Positions 43,134 through 54,389 of a stretch of DNA of 64,000 nucleotides are shown here, piece by piece. Origin of the DNA: Symbiodinium natans (Eukaryota > Sar > Dinophyceae > Suessiales > Symbiodiniaceae). The first letter of the stretch is position 1, and every line of letters starts with the position of its first letter. The notes under the pieces are model-generated. The model searched no databases and had not been told where the DNA came from. It saw nothing but the letters and a program-made list of their open reading frames with translations. Position numbers and translations under genes: made by a program. The stretch is from assembly GCA_905221605.1 (NCBI GenBank), contig CAJNDS010000466.1:1-64000 (forward strand), given 5' to 3'.

Positions 43134-46100
43134 ATGAACATGTGCACATACATGTATAGTGTCGGCATTTATCTCTTCCTCCTCTTCTTCTCCTTCTTCT
43201 GCTTCTTCTTCTTCTTCTGTAGGAGTCTGGGGAGCATAAGGCAGGACCCTACCTCCCGGATCTCATGGTACTACGGTGCGTCAGGACCAAGAAACCCAGC
43301 CCCTCGCCCGCCCCCGCCTCTCCCTCCGCCTTCTCTTGCCTACCCCCAACCCACCCCAGCTTCGTAGCCATTCCCAACCACCGTCCCTTTCTCGCGCCTT
43401 GAGCTACCCTCCAAAGAGCTAGGTTTCCCGAAAGCTGGCGACCGCTTCGCCGTTGCGGTGGCCACGGGCCCGGCCGAAGCTGGTCGCATAGCGTGAAAAT
43501 GAAAATTACAGTAACAGTAGCAACAGCATCTAACGTCTAGCGGCAGTCATACCAAGAAGGACAATCACAATGGCCAGCAGCACAGAAACACCGAGTGCAG
43601 GGCCGAGTGCTTTGCAAAAATCGCATTCAGCAGGTCCACGAAAGCCTTCCATTTGCCGTTACGTCATGCGACTGCTAAATCTGTGCGTGGCTTCTTCGGC
43701 CTCCCCAGACACCAGGTTTGCCTGCGCCCGTTGCAAATGATTAGCTTCCCTACGAAGACCTAATACCCACTGTAGGCGTGTACAGTGGCCAGCATCGGCA
43801 CTCGCACTTCAGCCCAAGGGACCACCAGGCGACCAGGAAGCACATATGCTTTGCCAGCCTGACCTGCATCCGGCTTTCGTGAGTACTGAGTACGACCAAC
43901 TGACGAAAGATGAGAGCCGCTGGTGCGCCCACTATGCCCACTGTGCAGACGCAAGGTTCGGGCCATGTTTCCCCTTCACGGTGCCAAGATCCAGCAGCCA
44001 GGAATGAAGCTCGGCACTTACCTTGGCCAAACTTTGGCGCAAGACACCCTTGTACAAGAATGTTAACAGTAATATCAAGTAATTAGGATCGGATAGTACT
44101 GCTAATAACAATACTCTTATACTAATTATTGCAAATAGACTGGTTTAGACAGGCTGGCCTCGGGAGGTGGTACCGGCTGCATCTGGCACAAGCCGGTGCA
44201 ATCCACGGCGTGTCCTTCACTCACGGAGATATCTGCACCTGCATTCATGGCAGGACAATAATATTTCAAATGTTAGTACGAACAACCATATTAACGATCA
44301 TATGAATAAGAGTCTTAAAATACAAATAATCAGAAAGCAATAATAGGTAAGAAGAAATAATATACTTGTAAGCATATTAATCAAAAAAACCAACGCCAAT
44401 CGGAATATTCCTAGTGATAGTAGCAAAAAATAGACACAAATAATAGAGTAAGAACACCGACGCCTGCGCTGGGGCATGGGAGCACATCGCGGCACGAGAG
44501 GCTGAAGAGGCGTTTAGAGGCTTAGGATGCAGTGGTTTGGGACAATGGGGGGGGAGGGGGGGTATTGTAAGGGTGCTGTTATTCTATGAGGGGACCCATG
44601 TAAGGGACTCGATTTTAGAGGGCTACCCAGAAGTCTGTGCATCTTGTGGCATCATGTGCTAGATCGCATAGGTCGTAGGCTGGTCGCAAGCCTGTGTGAG
44701 TCGCTGCGTTGAGCTTGGCAGCTTGGTGATGGCTGGATCCTAAAACGTCACAGCTTGATGACCACCATAGGCAGCAGGCAAGAAGCAAGACCGCTGTCCA
44801 TCCCCTGCCCAATCTGGCTTAGGCCAGGTGAACTACCCCTGGCTTGCTAGGTTTTCATCAGGGCTTCGGCTTCGACTCCAAGATTTCTGGCTTAGGGTCT
44901 CTCTTCAAGGAACCCCCTTTATCCCTTGTTGCGGGACACAGCTTGTGGAAAGGAGCCTCCTTTTTTAGCCAGCATGGTCCCGTGCATGGCATGGTGTCCT
45001 GCTGCTCATCATGGTAGCCCCGACGCTAGGATGCCGCCTTTGGCGAAGCCAGAGCAAATAACTATCGAGTTCTACGGCGAGTTTCAGCGAGACAGGCCGA
45101 AACTCAGGTGACAGGCTTGTTGAAGCCAAGACTCGGGTTTTCATAGCGCTCCTGTCGTTAAAACTGACTCCTGTGAGACACCCGATGCATGCCATCGGTA
45201 GGCACTTCTGCCCAACAGAAAAACGCATCAAAGAACGTAAGTTATCAGTGTGGGGCATCTGTTCTCTGGGAGGCGTCTCAGGCTGCCTCTCCCAGCCTCG
45301 CACGAAGCCTCGGCAACATGAAGGTCATTTCTGACGATGCGTCGGCACAGCCCATGCTGGTACTCGCTGGCACTCAGCCGGGGACTTCTGCGCCTCGTCC
45401 TCAGCCTTCTGTCGCAGCAGCCGCTCCTAGAGGCGCACAGACGCAGAGACGCAGTGTCTTGGTTCGTGCCCTGTTCAGCGTGCCTGTTGCAGTTGGTTCT
45501 TCAGCTGCCTGGCTCCTGCAGACAAGGCGACTCAACATCAAGCTTGCTCATATAATCACTCCAGTCCGCCGACCTGCATCCAGCACCAGGTCGGCAGCAG
45601 CCCTGCTTGACCTGATGAGGAACAGAACCTAAACAATGACAAGAACATGCGAGGAGTTCCTGTAAGGTATGAGCGGTTGCGAGACTCGCGATGATGTGCG
45701 TCCCAACTGCCATGTCGTTATGAGGCATCTCCACTTGATCGTCGGAAACACATGACCGATCAGACAGACCAGCCATCACCGTTAAGAGAACTTTCTAAGG
45801 CATGGCCCCGCTTCGTCTGAGGACGGAACATCTCCCAGCGTTGAGCCCATGGAACTCGTACTCCTCCACCCAGGGTCACTACCAGGAGCAGACTCTAACA
45901 GCCGAAGACAAGGGCCTTTCTGCAAGTTGCGACAGAGGAGAGGCATGTGACATGAACTCTCCACACGACCGATGAGTCGGGTTTCGTGTTCTGGCCTGCC
46001 AGATTTGCGGGAACCTCGCCGCTCACCTGCACAGATGAAAGTTCTGCGTGGTAGTGGGCTGTGAAAACGCTGCCGGGGGCCTGCGTGCGTCTCTTGAAGC

Positions 46101-48224
46101 GGGTCAGGGCGGCCTGCACAGTCGAAGCAGCGATTTGCGGCGTTTAGGGCAGAAAGCAACGATGTGCGGCTTTTAGGGTTAGGGTTTAGGCTTTAAGGCC
46201 TGTACTTTTTGTGTGGGGCTTTTGAATATTTTTTGGGGGGAGGCGTTTTTGCTTGAGTCGCTGAGCGGCAGGCCTCCAACGATTGCCGATGCATTAAGCC
46301 GGATCGGGACCAGGCCTGTGGCGTCTTCGAGCCATGTAAGATGTTCAGACACCAAGATCAGGGATTCTACATTGTATTACTACATCATGTAGCCTGAATA
46401 ACCCTGATATTTTTGATTTCATTCAAGTTCCTGCTAAAACCTTAGCAAGAACCCAGCCTTAAAGAATGTTAGAGCCGACTCCTGCCTCCGGATCCGACCT
46501 CCGGCCGTGGGGACAGTGGAGGGAAGCTGGCCCAGAACTCCTGAAGATCCAAGGAGATCCAGCGAGACCACGTGAAGTGGCGCACTGCGCGTCTTGTGCT
46601 TGCGGGCCTCCGAACCAACCCGTGCCCGCCACTGCATGTCCGCCTATCCAGCAGGAAGGGTGTCTCACGGCAAGTGCTTCGCGCTGGTAACATGCGCTCG
46701 GTCGGCTCGCGTCTCTGCTTACGGTGCATTCAATACACCTGAGAAGGACTGACCATCGAGGTGCCCGGCATGGCTCGAGAGGTTACGAACACGCGTTGGA
46801 TGGAAGTTCTGTATGACGCAGCTCTCCATCGTATGTCTACATGGCTGCAAGGTCTGCAACAACGTGCTGCTCAAAAAAGCTTGTGTTCCCTGCCAGCGCT
46901 CATGAGACTGAATGACATGTGCAGGGCACTCGTGCACGACAGACTCCAGAAGCAAGATCTCTTGCAAAGGGAAGCCAGGGACGACAACAGTTATACCCCG
47001 GAGACGAGAGTGGAACACGAAGCGGGGTACTGCACCTGAGGCAGAGGAGTCGCGGAGGCTTTAATGGCGACCTTTGACGTTGCAGGGGGCAGAATCAGCA
47101 GAAGTGTTCAGGAGTGCACAACGTCTCCACTATGCACTTACGGTATTACGACACCTCACACATCAAGCTTCAACAGGAGCATCTTGACTCAAAGCGGGAG
47201 CTGCGTCTCTGGCACCTCACATGAATTTGCCCCGGCCAATCTGTTGGCTGGTGGCAACTAAAAGGCTGCAGAGGTATTTGGGTGCCTCGCATGACTCGCA
47301 TCCGAGATCCGTTTAAAAGGACCACTCAACCACACAAGCACCACATTATAAAAGGTGAACGGTCGAACTCCCGAATTCCATGCCGCTTCGGCCCGTCGAT
47401 GCCTTTCCGAAGTTGGCTTAAGGCAAAGTAGCGAAGTAGAAATCAGAACTTGCAAATACGTGCCTTCTGACAGAAAGGTCATCTGTGCATTCGGAGTGTA
47501 GCTGCGCATGGTGAAGGAGCTGGTGTTCGCCGTAATAAAAAAACAAGTGCTCAAGCATAACACATCACGCGGCTGCAGCTACGGTGCCTCAAGGCACCAG
47601 GCGGTAGTGCAAAGCAGGCATCTCTTCCCTCATGTTTTTTGAAACATTGCAGTCATTCCTGCATCCTTGAAATAAAAGCCTGCGTCTTGCCTCTGTGTGC
47701 ACGCGAGGCGCTTTGTAACCGAGCTGCACCACACAACGAACTGGTATTGAGAAACTTTGTTCACTCCGTGTGGGGTCTGTCGCCACGATAGGTCAGATCA
47801 AGGGATGACTGCCTGGCAGCTACCGGGACTTAGAGCACAACTTCTGAGCCGAGCGGCCCTTAGCGTGCAAGCACACACACACACTGGCGCCTCAGGGAAG
47901 CGGGTCGCTCCAGAAGACGCCATGCCCCAGGCCCTGCGAACATCTCGCCGGTTCTCCTTCTCTGCTGGCGGACCTGAACTTACTATATTATATTACATTA
48001 GACTATATCATATTACATTATACTATATTATATTATATGATATGATAGTATATTGTGCGATGTCATGATACATTATGATTTATGATATATTACAATATTT
48101 ATTTTGCTATATTGTATTACATCCCTCTGCTCTTGGCTTTATTCCGTGGTCCATAGCTGGGCAGGCTCGCCGGTTTAACACGCAACGATCGCAGCTGTAC
48201 TTGATAGCAACAACATAAAACCTT
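43134..48224. other. Host DNA, simple repeats, no firm gene
   Basis: A CTT/CTC-rich tract lies at about 43165-43220. AT-rich islands are at about 44040-44130 and 44260-44460 (units like AATAATA). 45189-45632 (+) is an open frame whose middle (QRRSVLVRALFSVPVAVGSSAAWLL) resembles a thylakoid-type targeting segment, but a donor-like GTAAGT at 45237 and the lack of a mature domain leave it unproven. 46770-47039 (+) is a small ATG frame with helical character. A degenerate AT pentamer tract occupies 47975-48125. Confidence 0.35.
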
Positions 48225-48378
48225 TGAAGAAGGTAGCCTATGAACCCACAGCAAAGCAGGGCCCACGCGGCCTACGCTCCTTTTCCTTGCCGCAAGCCAA
48301 CGGCTGAAGGCCTAAGCCAAAAGGTGATGGCGGAGAAGAGCTCAGCCATGCCATCGATGCCTGATGCAGGTTTCTACA
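48225..48378 (-). repeat. 3' LTR of element 2
   Basis: 154 bp, identical by eye to 56956-57109. The pol stop lies 58 bp inside. An A-rich tract (complement of 48379-48396) may serve as polypurine tract. Confidence 0.95.
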
Positions 48379-48436
48379 TCCGTATTTATTTCTTTTGTTG
48401 CGAAAGGGCGGAAACTGCAGGCTTCGATGGACATGA

Positions 48437-51400
48437 TCACTGTACAGAATCCTTGGTGAAGAAAGTCACGAGGATTGGAGCTCTGTGAGGAAGGAGTTCG
48501 TGCTGGTTTGCCAAATCTTGGTAACGACAGTCCCGCTCGAGACATCGCCACATGACCTGGCCCGTCTGTAGCTCAAGCCGACAAAAGGTGCTTCTAAGTG
48601 GGAACTGGGCCGGTGAAAACCGCGGTTCAGGAGAGCGAAAACTCTTGGCGTCGTACGCCACGTTGATGCCCATGTCAGCGCGATGATGCCAGCCACGTTG
48701 TTCACCCAGCTTCAGGAGGTGGCCGAGCAGAGGATCGCCAGGTTCCAATGGTTCCCCCATGAGCTCAGCAGTCGAAGTCGGCGCAGCGCGCTTGCGCTGT
48801 CCTTTTGACACCTGCTTTACAAAAGCAGGGCTGTAGGTGACTGACCATTTGCCAGCTGCCATGATGCTGCGCATGTGCGTGAGATCCATGTCCTTGGTAC
48901 CGCCGTCTGCAAACATCAGACTGGTGTTGGGCCTTCTGAGGACACTGCGGAGCCAGGCGATGGTAAAAGCTAGACTTTTCTGGCTGCCGAAACTGTTGGA
49001 GTCATTGTTGGACCTGTCGAATACGTCTTTGGCGTCTACGACGGTGCAGAGGGGCACGGAGTTAAGCGAAGAGTCCAGGGTCGACTTGTGCAAGGGAAGT
49101 CCCCGGACACTTGCAAGAAATCCTCGGCACAACTGGCCCACATCAAAGGCCTCCTCTGTGCTCAGCGTTTCCGCTGCGTACGAGGAGCGGCACACTCGAG
49201 GGATGCGGTGCGACCTCATGTCCAAGATGTTGAACGATCCCGTGCGTCCTGCCATGAGCTCCTCATCAGCCAAGATGATAAAGTAGCAGGCCTGGGAGTA
49301 CACCTTGGTGAGCGGGGCCTCCTGAGACGAGCCCTTCAAGTCGACGTTGCCCAAAGCAGCGTCCGCAACGGCCATCAGGCCGCCCTTGTACGGGTTCACC
49401 CCGCGAAACACCAGCTCAAAGTTGCAGTCCTTCTGGAACTCCCGGACGGCCTGGTTCGCTCTCAGCAAAGTTCCCACCGTAGGCGGAGACTCTCCCTGCA
49501 GCGATGACACGCAGAAGGAAAGGTCGAAGCGAAGTTGGGCCACCAACCACTGAAGACTTCCCAAGACAGCCCTAAGCTGGCGATGTTCAAAGGGTGTCAG
49601 CAGAGCAGCCACATCGGAGCGCCTGCTCTTAGAAAGTGTGACCTCGCGGAGGTTCTCGTGGTAGGTCTTCATGCTCAGGGTGACCGAGCCGTCAGGCTTC
49701 TTGTCAAAGAACTTGCCGCACCAAGTGAAGGAGTTGCGGGTGACCTCACGAAACCCCAGCTCGTCTCCCACCTGCAACAGGGACTTCTCAGCCAAGGCAT
49801 TGCCACCAAGCAGCAAATCATCGACATGACTTATGATCATCCCGCACAAAGTCTTTCGCTCTGGCCCGCTCCAAAGAAACCAGACCGCTTGGTCCAGTGC
49901 CGAGCGAACCCATCCGCGCCGCTCGAGGGAGCTGGCCAGCTTTAGCCACCATTGGCGCGGCGCGTCGGCGAGTCCGAACACGCCTTTCAGGACTTTTGCC
50001 AAGCAACCTCGAGGTAATGGAATTTCAGGGCCCGTCTTCTCGTTGGTGGGGCCGATATACAACTCTCGGGTGACGAATGGATCGCCTTTCAAGAAAGCCG
50101 ACTTAACGTCGGCCGCCAAGAGGTTCCAAGTAGCGCTGTGGTACGCCACCAAGCAAAGTAGAAGGTGTTGGCTCAAACGGCTTCCTGTCGGGGCATCACG
50201 ACGAATCTCACCTTCAAGGTTCGCCCGGTCTTTGAAGCCAGGCACCACCAACCTAGCACTCGGGGCTGGAGGCAAGTTGGCACCCTCTGTCCTAAGGCCG
50301 TCGTTCTTATCGGTCAAGACGAAGCGCGGCGTCATGATTCGATCCAGCTCCCCTTTGCGCGCCAACTCCTTGCGCACGGCGAGGCTCTCTTGCAACGACA
50401 ACACTTTGACAGCGTCATTGTCCACGTAAGCAGACCAGCCTTTAACTGCGGCCTCCTTCCACAGCGTCCTTTCTGAAGGGGACATCTTGGACCAAATTTT
50501 CTCCTTTCGCCCACCAGCGGCACAAACTTCATGAACGTCATCAGGTTGTCCTGCGGGTAAAGGAGCACCAAGTCGCTGAAGAAGCTCATGCTGCGAACTC
50601 GAAGGTAAGCTCCAACGTCCATCCCAGGTTCCGTGGTCAGGGGCCTTCTCGGACACTGAACCCTGCAAGCGGTCACATTCAACTTGAGCCTGAACTTGTA
50701 GGAGTGGATGAAGATCTGCGCCACCTTGAGCTAAGCGAAGTAGCTGTTCGTGATCTAAGGTCAAGGCTTCAAAGGCCGAACGCGCTTCCCCCAACCGCGG
50801 ATCATTCAGAACTACAGGACCCAGAGCAGCCGGCAAAGATGCAGCGCTAATGGACCCAGGTGGTTCTGTAGAAGGTCGATGGGGATCAGCAGCACCGGCA
50901 ACTGACACGTGATCACCAGGTGGTTCTATAGAAGGTCGATGGGGATCAGCAGCACCAACAACTGAAGCTTGATCAGCAGGTGGTTCTGTAGAGAGTCGAG
51001 GAGGATCCGCAACACCAGCGCTCGCTGTAGGAGACACCCGTCGCGAAGAAGGCACCGGCTCCTCCGAAAGCAAAAGAGATGGTTCCACACTCTGGCTGGC
51101 GCTGCGCTTGCGTCCTCTCTCCATCAACGAACGAAGCTCGGCGGCAAAGTCGGCCGGCTGGCCTCGAACAAGAGCTTGCCTTCCCAACTCCACAGCCAGC
51201 GGCTGTCCCTGAGCTCGTCGAAGGGCGTTCTGCATCACGGGGCGGCGCACCAAGTGACCCACTGGCGTCCCAGGCGCAGCGGTCAAGGGCGGCGCTGCCA
51301 AGGTGGAGGGAGCAACCGCGCCAGGCATTGGTGGTTCGGGAAGTTCGGGATCCTCTCTCTCATCAGACTCGGCATCACTGGCCGCCTGACCAAGGTCCTC

Positions 51401-52444
51401 CAAAGGCGTGCGGCCAGTCGAAGTCAGCTCCTTGATTGCCTCTTCCCAGGCGCCAGCGGACAGCTCTTCAAGCGTAGAGGCCGGGCGCACATGTTCAAGC
51501 GCACACTTCGTGACTTGACCTTTGAAGGACAAAAAGGCGTTGGTGACGGCGCTGTCCTCTGAACTCTGCTCCAGAGCCAACACGATTGCCGGCCCGTGCC
51601 AACGACGGAGTTCCAGCCTGCGCCGTCTGGAGGAAGTCGACAGCCGCGGGTCGCCCCGGCGATTTAGCTTTTGAGCCCTCCAGAAATACACAGTGTCACC
51701 TGGCTGTATTGAGCGGGAAATGGTCGGCTCTCGACTTCGAGCAAGTTCAGCACGGCGAATGGCCTTCGAATAATGGAGCCTGATCATGCCGATGCGGGCG
51801 CTTTCTCTCAAAGCCATTCGCTGCTGGAGGGACGGCTCAGCATCTATCAACCCGTGCTCCGCCAGCCTTCCAGAGAAATTGTGGAGGACTGAGCCCTGAC
51901 TGGAGGGCTGTCGACCTGTGACGCTTTGAAGCGGCGTCACGCCTTCTTCATTGACATCTGCATTATAGGCCGAGCAAGCCTCTCCGATGGCATTGGAGAT
52001 CTCTCGGTCTCCCAGGACGACATTGTCTGTGACGATGGCGGCCACCAGCGTTTTGAGTATGCCTCCTGATCTTTCGGCCGGGCTGTTCTGCCACGGCGCC
52101 TGCACGGCGCAGTGCCAGAGGTGCACGGAGTGAGCCGAGCAAAAGGTTTGGAATTCTGCACTGATGAATTCGCGGCCCTGGTCCGCGATAATTTGCCGCG
52201 GCGCACCTAGAATGGGCCACCAATACTGCATCATGAAGTCAATCACCGCAGCTGAAGACTTGTTTGGGATGCGGGCTGCCAGCTGGTACTTGGAGACCGC
52301 GTCGGTGGCATGAGCTACCACAAAAGGCGCGCCAATGGAATCCTCCACAATCAGCAGGTCTAGGTGAGCCCGCTCCCCAACGGCTCGCGGAGCAGGCAAG
52401 CTAGCCACACGGCGGCTTTTCGGACGGCTGCGCTCCAAGCACAC
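48437..52444 (-). CDS. Pol: integrase, reverse transcriptase, RNase H (element 2)
   Basis: 1335 codons open. The nominal start is GTG; the true protein continues from upstream, as CxxC of the pre-integrase zinc site lies just before in this frame. The integrase catalytic triad is D29, D88 and E124. After integrase comes a Pro/Ser/Ala-rich linker with a 20-residue repeat (50857-51036 on DNA). The RT begins at ARLVVPGFK, and its active motif is HVDD at 873-876. RNase H motifs follow (VADAALGNVD, SSYAAETLS, VVDAKDVFD). A C-terminal extension with CLERDCRYQDLANQHELL ends at 48437. This is the most intact part of the element. Confidence 0.9.
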   Translation of the reverse strand: MCLERSRPKSRRVASLPAPRAVGERAHLDLLIVEDSIGAPFVVAHATDAVSKYQLAARIPNKSSAAVIDFMMQYWWPILGAPRQIIADQGREFISAEFQTFCSAHSVHLWHCAVQAPWQNSPAERSGGILKTLVAAIVTDNVVLGDREISNAIGEACSAYNADVNEEGVTPLQSVTGRQPSSQGSVLHNFSGRLAEHGLIDAEPSLQQRMALRESARIGMIRLHYSKAIRRAELARSREPTISRSIQPGDTVYFWRAQKLNRRGDPRLSTSSRRRRLELRRWHGPAIVLALEQSSEDSAVTNAFLSFKGQVTKCALEHVRPASTLEELSAGAWEEAIKELTSTGRTPLEDLGQAASDAESDEREDPELPEPPMPGAVAPSTLAAPPLTAAPGTPVGHLVRRPVMQNALRRAQGQPLAVELGRQALVRGQPADFAAELRSLMERGRKRSASQSVEPSLLLSEEPVPSSRRVSPTASAGVADPPRLSTEPPADQASVVGAADPHRPSIEPPGDHVSVAGAADPHRPSTEPPGSISAASLPAALGPVVLNDPRLGEARSAFEALTLDHEQLLRLAQGGADLHPLLQVQAQVECDRLQGSVSEKAPDHGTWDGRWSLPSSSQHELLQRLGAPLPAGQPDDVHEVCAAGGRKEKIWSKMSPSERTLWKEAAVKGWSAYVDNDAVKVLSLQESLAVRKELARKGELDRIMTPRFVLTDKNDGLRTEGANLPPAPSARLVVPGFKDRANLEGEIRRDAPTGSRLSQHLLLCLVAYHSATWNLLAADVKSAFLKGDPFVTRELYIGPTNEKTGPEIPLPRGCLAKVLKGVFGLADAPRQWWLKLASSLERRGWVRSALDQAVWFLWSGPERKTLCGMIISHVDDLLLGGNALAEKSLLQVGDELGFREVTRNSFTWCGKFFDKKPDGSVTLSMKTYHENLREVTLSKSRRSDVAALLTPFEHRQLRAVLGSLQWLVAQLRFDLSFCVSSLQGESPPTVGTLLRANQAVREFQKDCNFELVFRGVNPYKGGLMAVADAALGNVDLKGSSQEAPLTKVYSQACYFIILADEELMAGRTGSFNILDMRSHRIPRVCRSSYAAETLSTEEAFDVGQLCRGFLASVRGLPLHKSTLDSSLNSVPLCTVVDAKDVFDRSNNDSNSFGSQKSLAFTIAWLRSVLRRPNTSLMFADGGTKDMDLTHMRSIMAAGKWSVTYSPAFVKQVSKGQRKRAAPTSTAELMGEPLEPGDPLLGHLLKLGEQRGWHHRADMGINVAYDAKSFRSPEPRFSPAQFPLRSTFCRLELQTGQVMWRCLERDCRYQDLANQHELLPHRAPILVTFFTKDSVQ
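50857..51036 (-). repeat. 60-bp tandem repeat in the pol linker of element 2
   Basis: Three units starting at 50857, 50917 and 50977, with a few substitutions. Encodes a 20-residue repeat containing GAADPHRPSTEPPGDH. Confidence 0.9.
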
Positions 52445-53523
52445 ATCGCACTTGAGCTCCCAACTGCCGCAGGAGGGGCACCTGAAAGCAGTAGCGCGCG
52501 GGCCAATCTCTTTGGCGCACGATGTCCAGTAGCCTCGTGCACTCGCCTGACCGCCGCCCGGATAGCTGGCGTGATCTCGCCCACGAACTTGGTCTCCGGC
52601 TCGTCCTCCGACTCGCTCTGCTCACCCACCTGGAGCTCCTCAGACAAGGCCTCGCGCACGAAGTCCACTGCCCCGCTGGATCCGACCAACTCGAGACATT
52701 CATGGCCACCAACTGCACCCTTCAGCTGACAGGTCTCCCAGTCAAATTCCTCCTCCATAGCCGCCACCAGTTTTCGGGAGAAGGCCTGGGGGTATGACTT
52801 CACTTCACGTCGCGCATGCTGAGCTGGAAGTTCGCCAGGCTTGCCACGAAACTGATGCACCACGGTTTGGCTAGAAGTCAAAAGTTGAGTCGCAGGAAAC
52901 CGTACTCGTCGATGTCCAAGGGTTTGCGAGTCAAAACGGCCCAGATCCAGCCCAAAGCAGCGGCAGCGAGGGTCCGCGATGAGTGCACGAACACCAGGAA
53001 GACGCCAAAGCAGAGAGCCCGGCGGGTGTTCGATCACGAAATGTCTCCCCCCCCTGAGCTGTTGCTTGGCGACGTGCACGGCGAAGCGAGCAGCGGTCGA
53101 AAGGTGTTGTAGCTGCTGGCGTTGGCGATCCCGGGAAGACAGGGCAACAGAAGAAAACATCCACGGCACCGAGGGGATGGCCATCGTCACGAAGTAAGGC
53201 TTTTCGCGTTGCAGTAGTCGTAGAGCTTGCTGTCGGTGGCCAGGCTGTAGGAAATCCCAGCCAGCTTCCGGCCCAAGGTTAGCGCCGGTGATGTGCCCAC
53301 GAGTTCTGGCACACCGCCCGACCGAGTCGTTAAAGCCCACTGCGTCCGTGCACAGCAGAGGGATCTCCATGACAAAGGCATCGTGGATCGCCTTGCGGTA
53401 CTGCATGGCCACCTCAGTTAGCATAGCCTGACGCACCTGACGAGGGGAGCAAGATATCAGCATCTGGTCTCGGCGGTGCTTGTCCCACGCTTCTCTAATG
53501 AGCTGGCGCTGCCCGGCTTTCAA
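52360..53523 (-). CDS. Methyltransferase-like accessory domain and pre-integrase start (element 2)
   Basis: 387 codons, in a frame between the gag-linker and pol ORFs. Residues about 105-250 resemble the core of C5-cytosine methyltransferase-like domains. A strand plus IPSVPW (116-121) stands where PPC(x)PW is expected, a long helix leads to GRHFVIEHPPGS (159-170), and FGLDLGRFDSQTLGHRR (190 on) is the following strand. The catalytic Cys of a PC motif is absent. The end (AAVRRVHEATGHRAPKRLARA) is the pre-integrase H..H motif, after which the frame is lost and the CxxC half lies in the pol frame. One indel near 52450-52480 explains this. Role in the element unknown. Confidence 0.6.
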   Translation of the reverse strand: MKAGQRQLIREAWDKHRRDQMLISCSPRQVRQAMLTEVAMQYRKAIHDAFVMEIPLLCTDAVGFNDSVGRCARTRGHITGANLGPEAGWDFLQPGHRQQALRLLQREKPYFVTMAIPSVPWMFSSVALSSRDRQRQQLQHLSTAARFAVHVAKQQLRGGRHFVIEHPPGSLLWRLPGVRALIADPRCRCFGLDLGRFDSQTLGHRRVRFPATQLLTSSQTVVHQFRGKPGELPAQHARREVKSYPQAFSRKLVAAMEEEFDWETCQLKGAVGGHECLELVGSSGAVDFVREALSEELQVGEQSESEDEPETKFVGEITPAIRAAVRRVHEATGHRAPKRLARALLLSGAPPAAVGSSSAMCAWSAAVRKAAVWLACLLREPLGSGLT

Positions 53524-54389
53524 AAGTCATCCCGGTTCACCTCGAGGCATCCTGGCTGGCTGAGGCGAGGGTCCGAGGCCGGTTGCGGGGCCAGCTCCCA
53601 CTCGTTGTTCATCATGTCCTCGTCGCGGTTCTGGCTCGCGTGCATCTGCATGATGTGGTGCATGACCTGGTTGAGCATGGCCTCGTGGCGGTGTCCCAGC
53701 TCCTGGAAACGCTGCTCCATGGCCTGGGTCAGGTGATTGTTCAGCATGGCAACAGTCATGGCATCGTTGAGTGGGCCGCTTGTCGAGGTAGCGGCCGCGG
53801 TTGCTGTCCCGGATGGCCCAGGTGACATAGTCCCTGACGATGCGTTCGTCGAGGGTCGTGCCGAAGGTCCCGCCAACGCCAGCTCGGAGTGCTCGCCGGA
53901 GTCGATGGAGGAGGTCGCCGGCAAAGGAACCTTTGCACAAAGATCGGCCACCAGCGGCCGCAGTTTGTCTCTGATGGTCTTCACCGTGTCCTTGTCGGCC
54001 ACCTCGGTGTGCAAGAGGGCTGCGAGCTTCAACAGGTCGGCCTTGAGCGTGGGTATCCCCCCTTTTGGCCCAAGCAGCGTACGGGCTGCCCGGAGTCGAT
54101 CTGTCTCGCGCGCCAATGCTGCTGCTTCCTCCTTGATGGCTGCATTCTTGATGCGGTTCATCCGGCCTGGCTGCCAGCGCGCAGCCAGCATCCCACTCAG
54201 CACCGGATCCTCCAGGAACGCAAACTTCAAGCCGACGCGGCTGCGAAACCACGTCAAAGAAGCCAAGGTCCCCTGACTGAACACTCCTCGGCCCAGCCAC
54301 TTCCGAGGGTAGCATCCATTGGCCACCATGCCATCGACCTGCAGCCGCCATTGCTCCACCGAGGACACAGAGGGATAGGGAAATGGCAA
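53520..54389 (-). CDS. Helical linker segment of the element 2 polyprotein
   Basis: 289 codons open; the nominal start is TTG, so it is a continuation of the polyprotein after a frame break near 54390. Contains an Ala/Arg-rich helical region (NRIKNAAIKEEAAALARETD), a Thr/Ser/Gly-rich linker and a His/Met/Gln-rich coiled segment (QRFQELGHRHEAMLNQVMHH). It overlaps the next ORF by 4 bp. No enzymatic domain recognised. Confidence 0.5.
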   Translation of the reverse strand: MPFPYPSVSSVEQWRLQVDGMVANGCYPRKWLGRGVFSQGTLASLTWFRSRVGLKFAFLEDPVLSGMLAARWQPGRMNRIKNAAIKEEAAALARETDRLRAARTLLGPKGGIPTLKADLLKLAALLHTEVADKDTVKTIRDKLRPLVADLCAKVPLPATSSIDSGEHSELALAGPSARPSTNASSGTMSPGPSGTATAAATSTSGPLNDAMTVAMLNNHLTQAMEQRFQELGHRHEAMLNQVMHHIMQMHASQNRDEDMMNNEWELAPQPASDPRLSQPGCLEVNRDDF

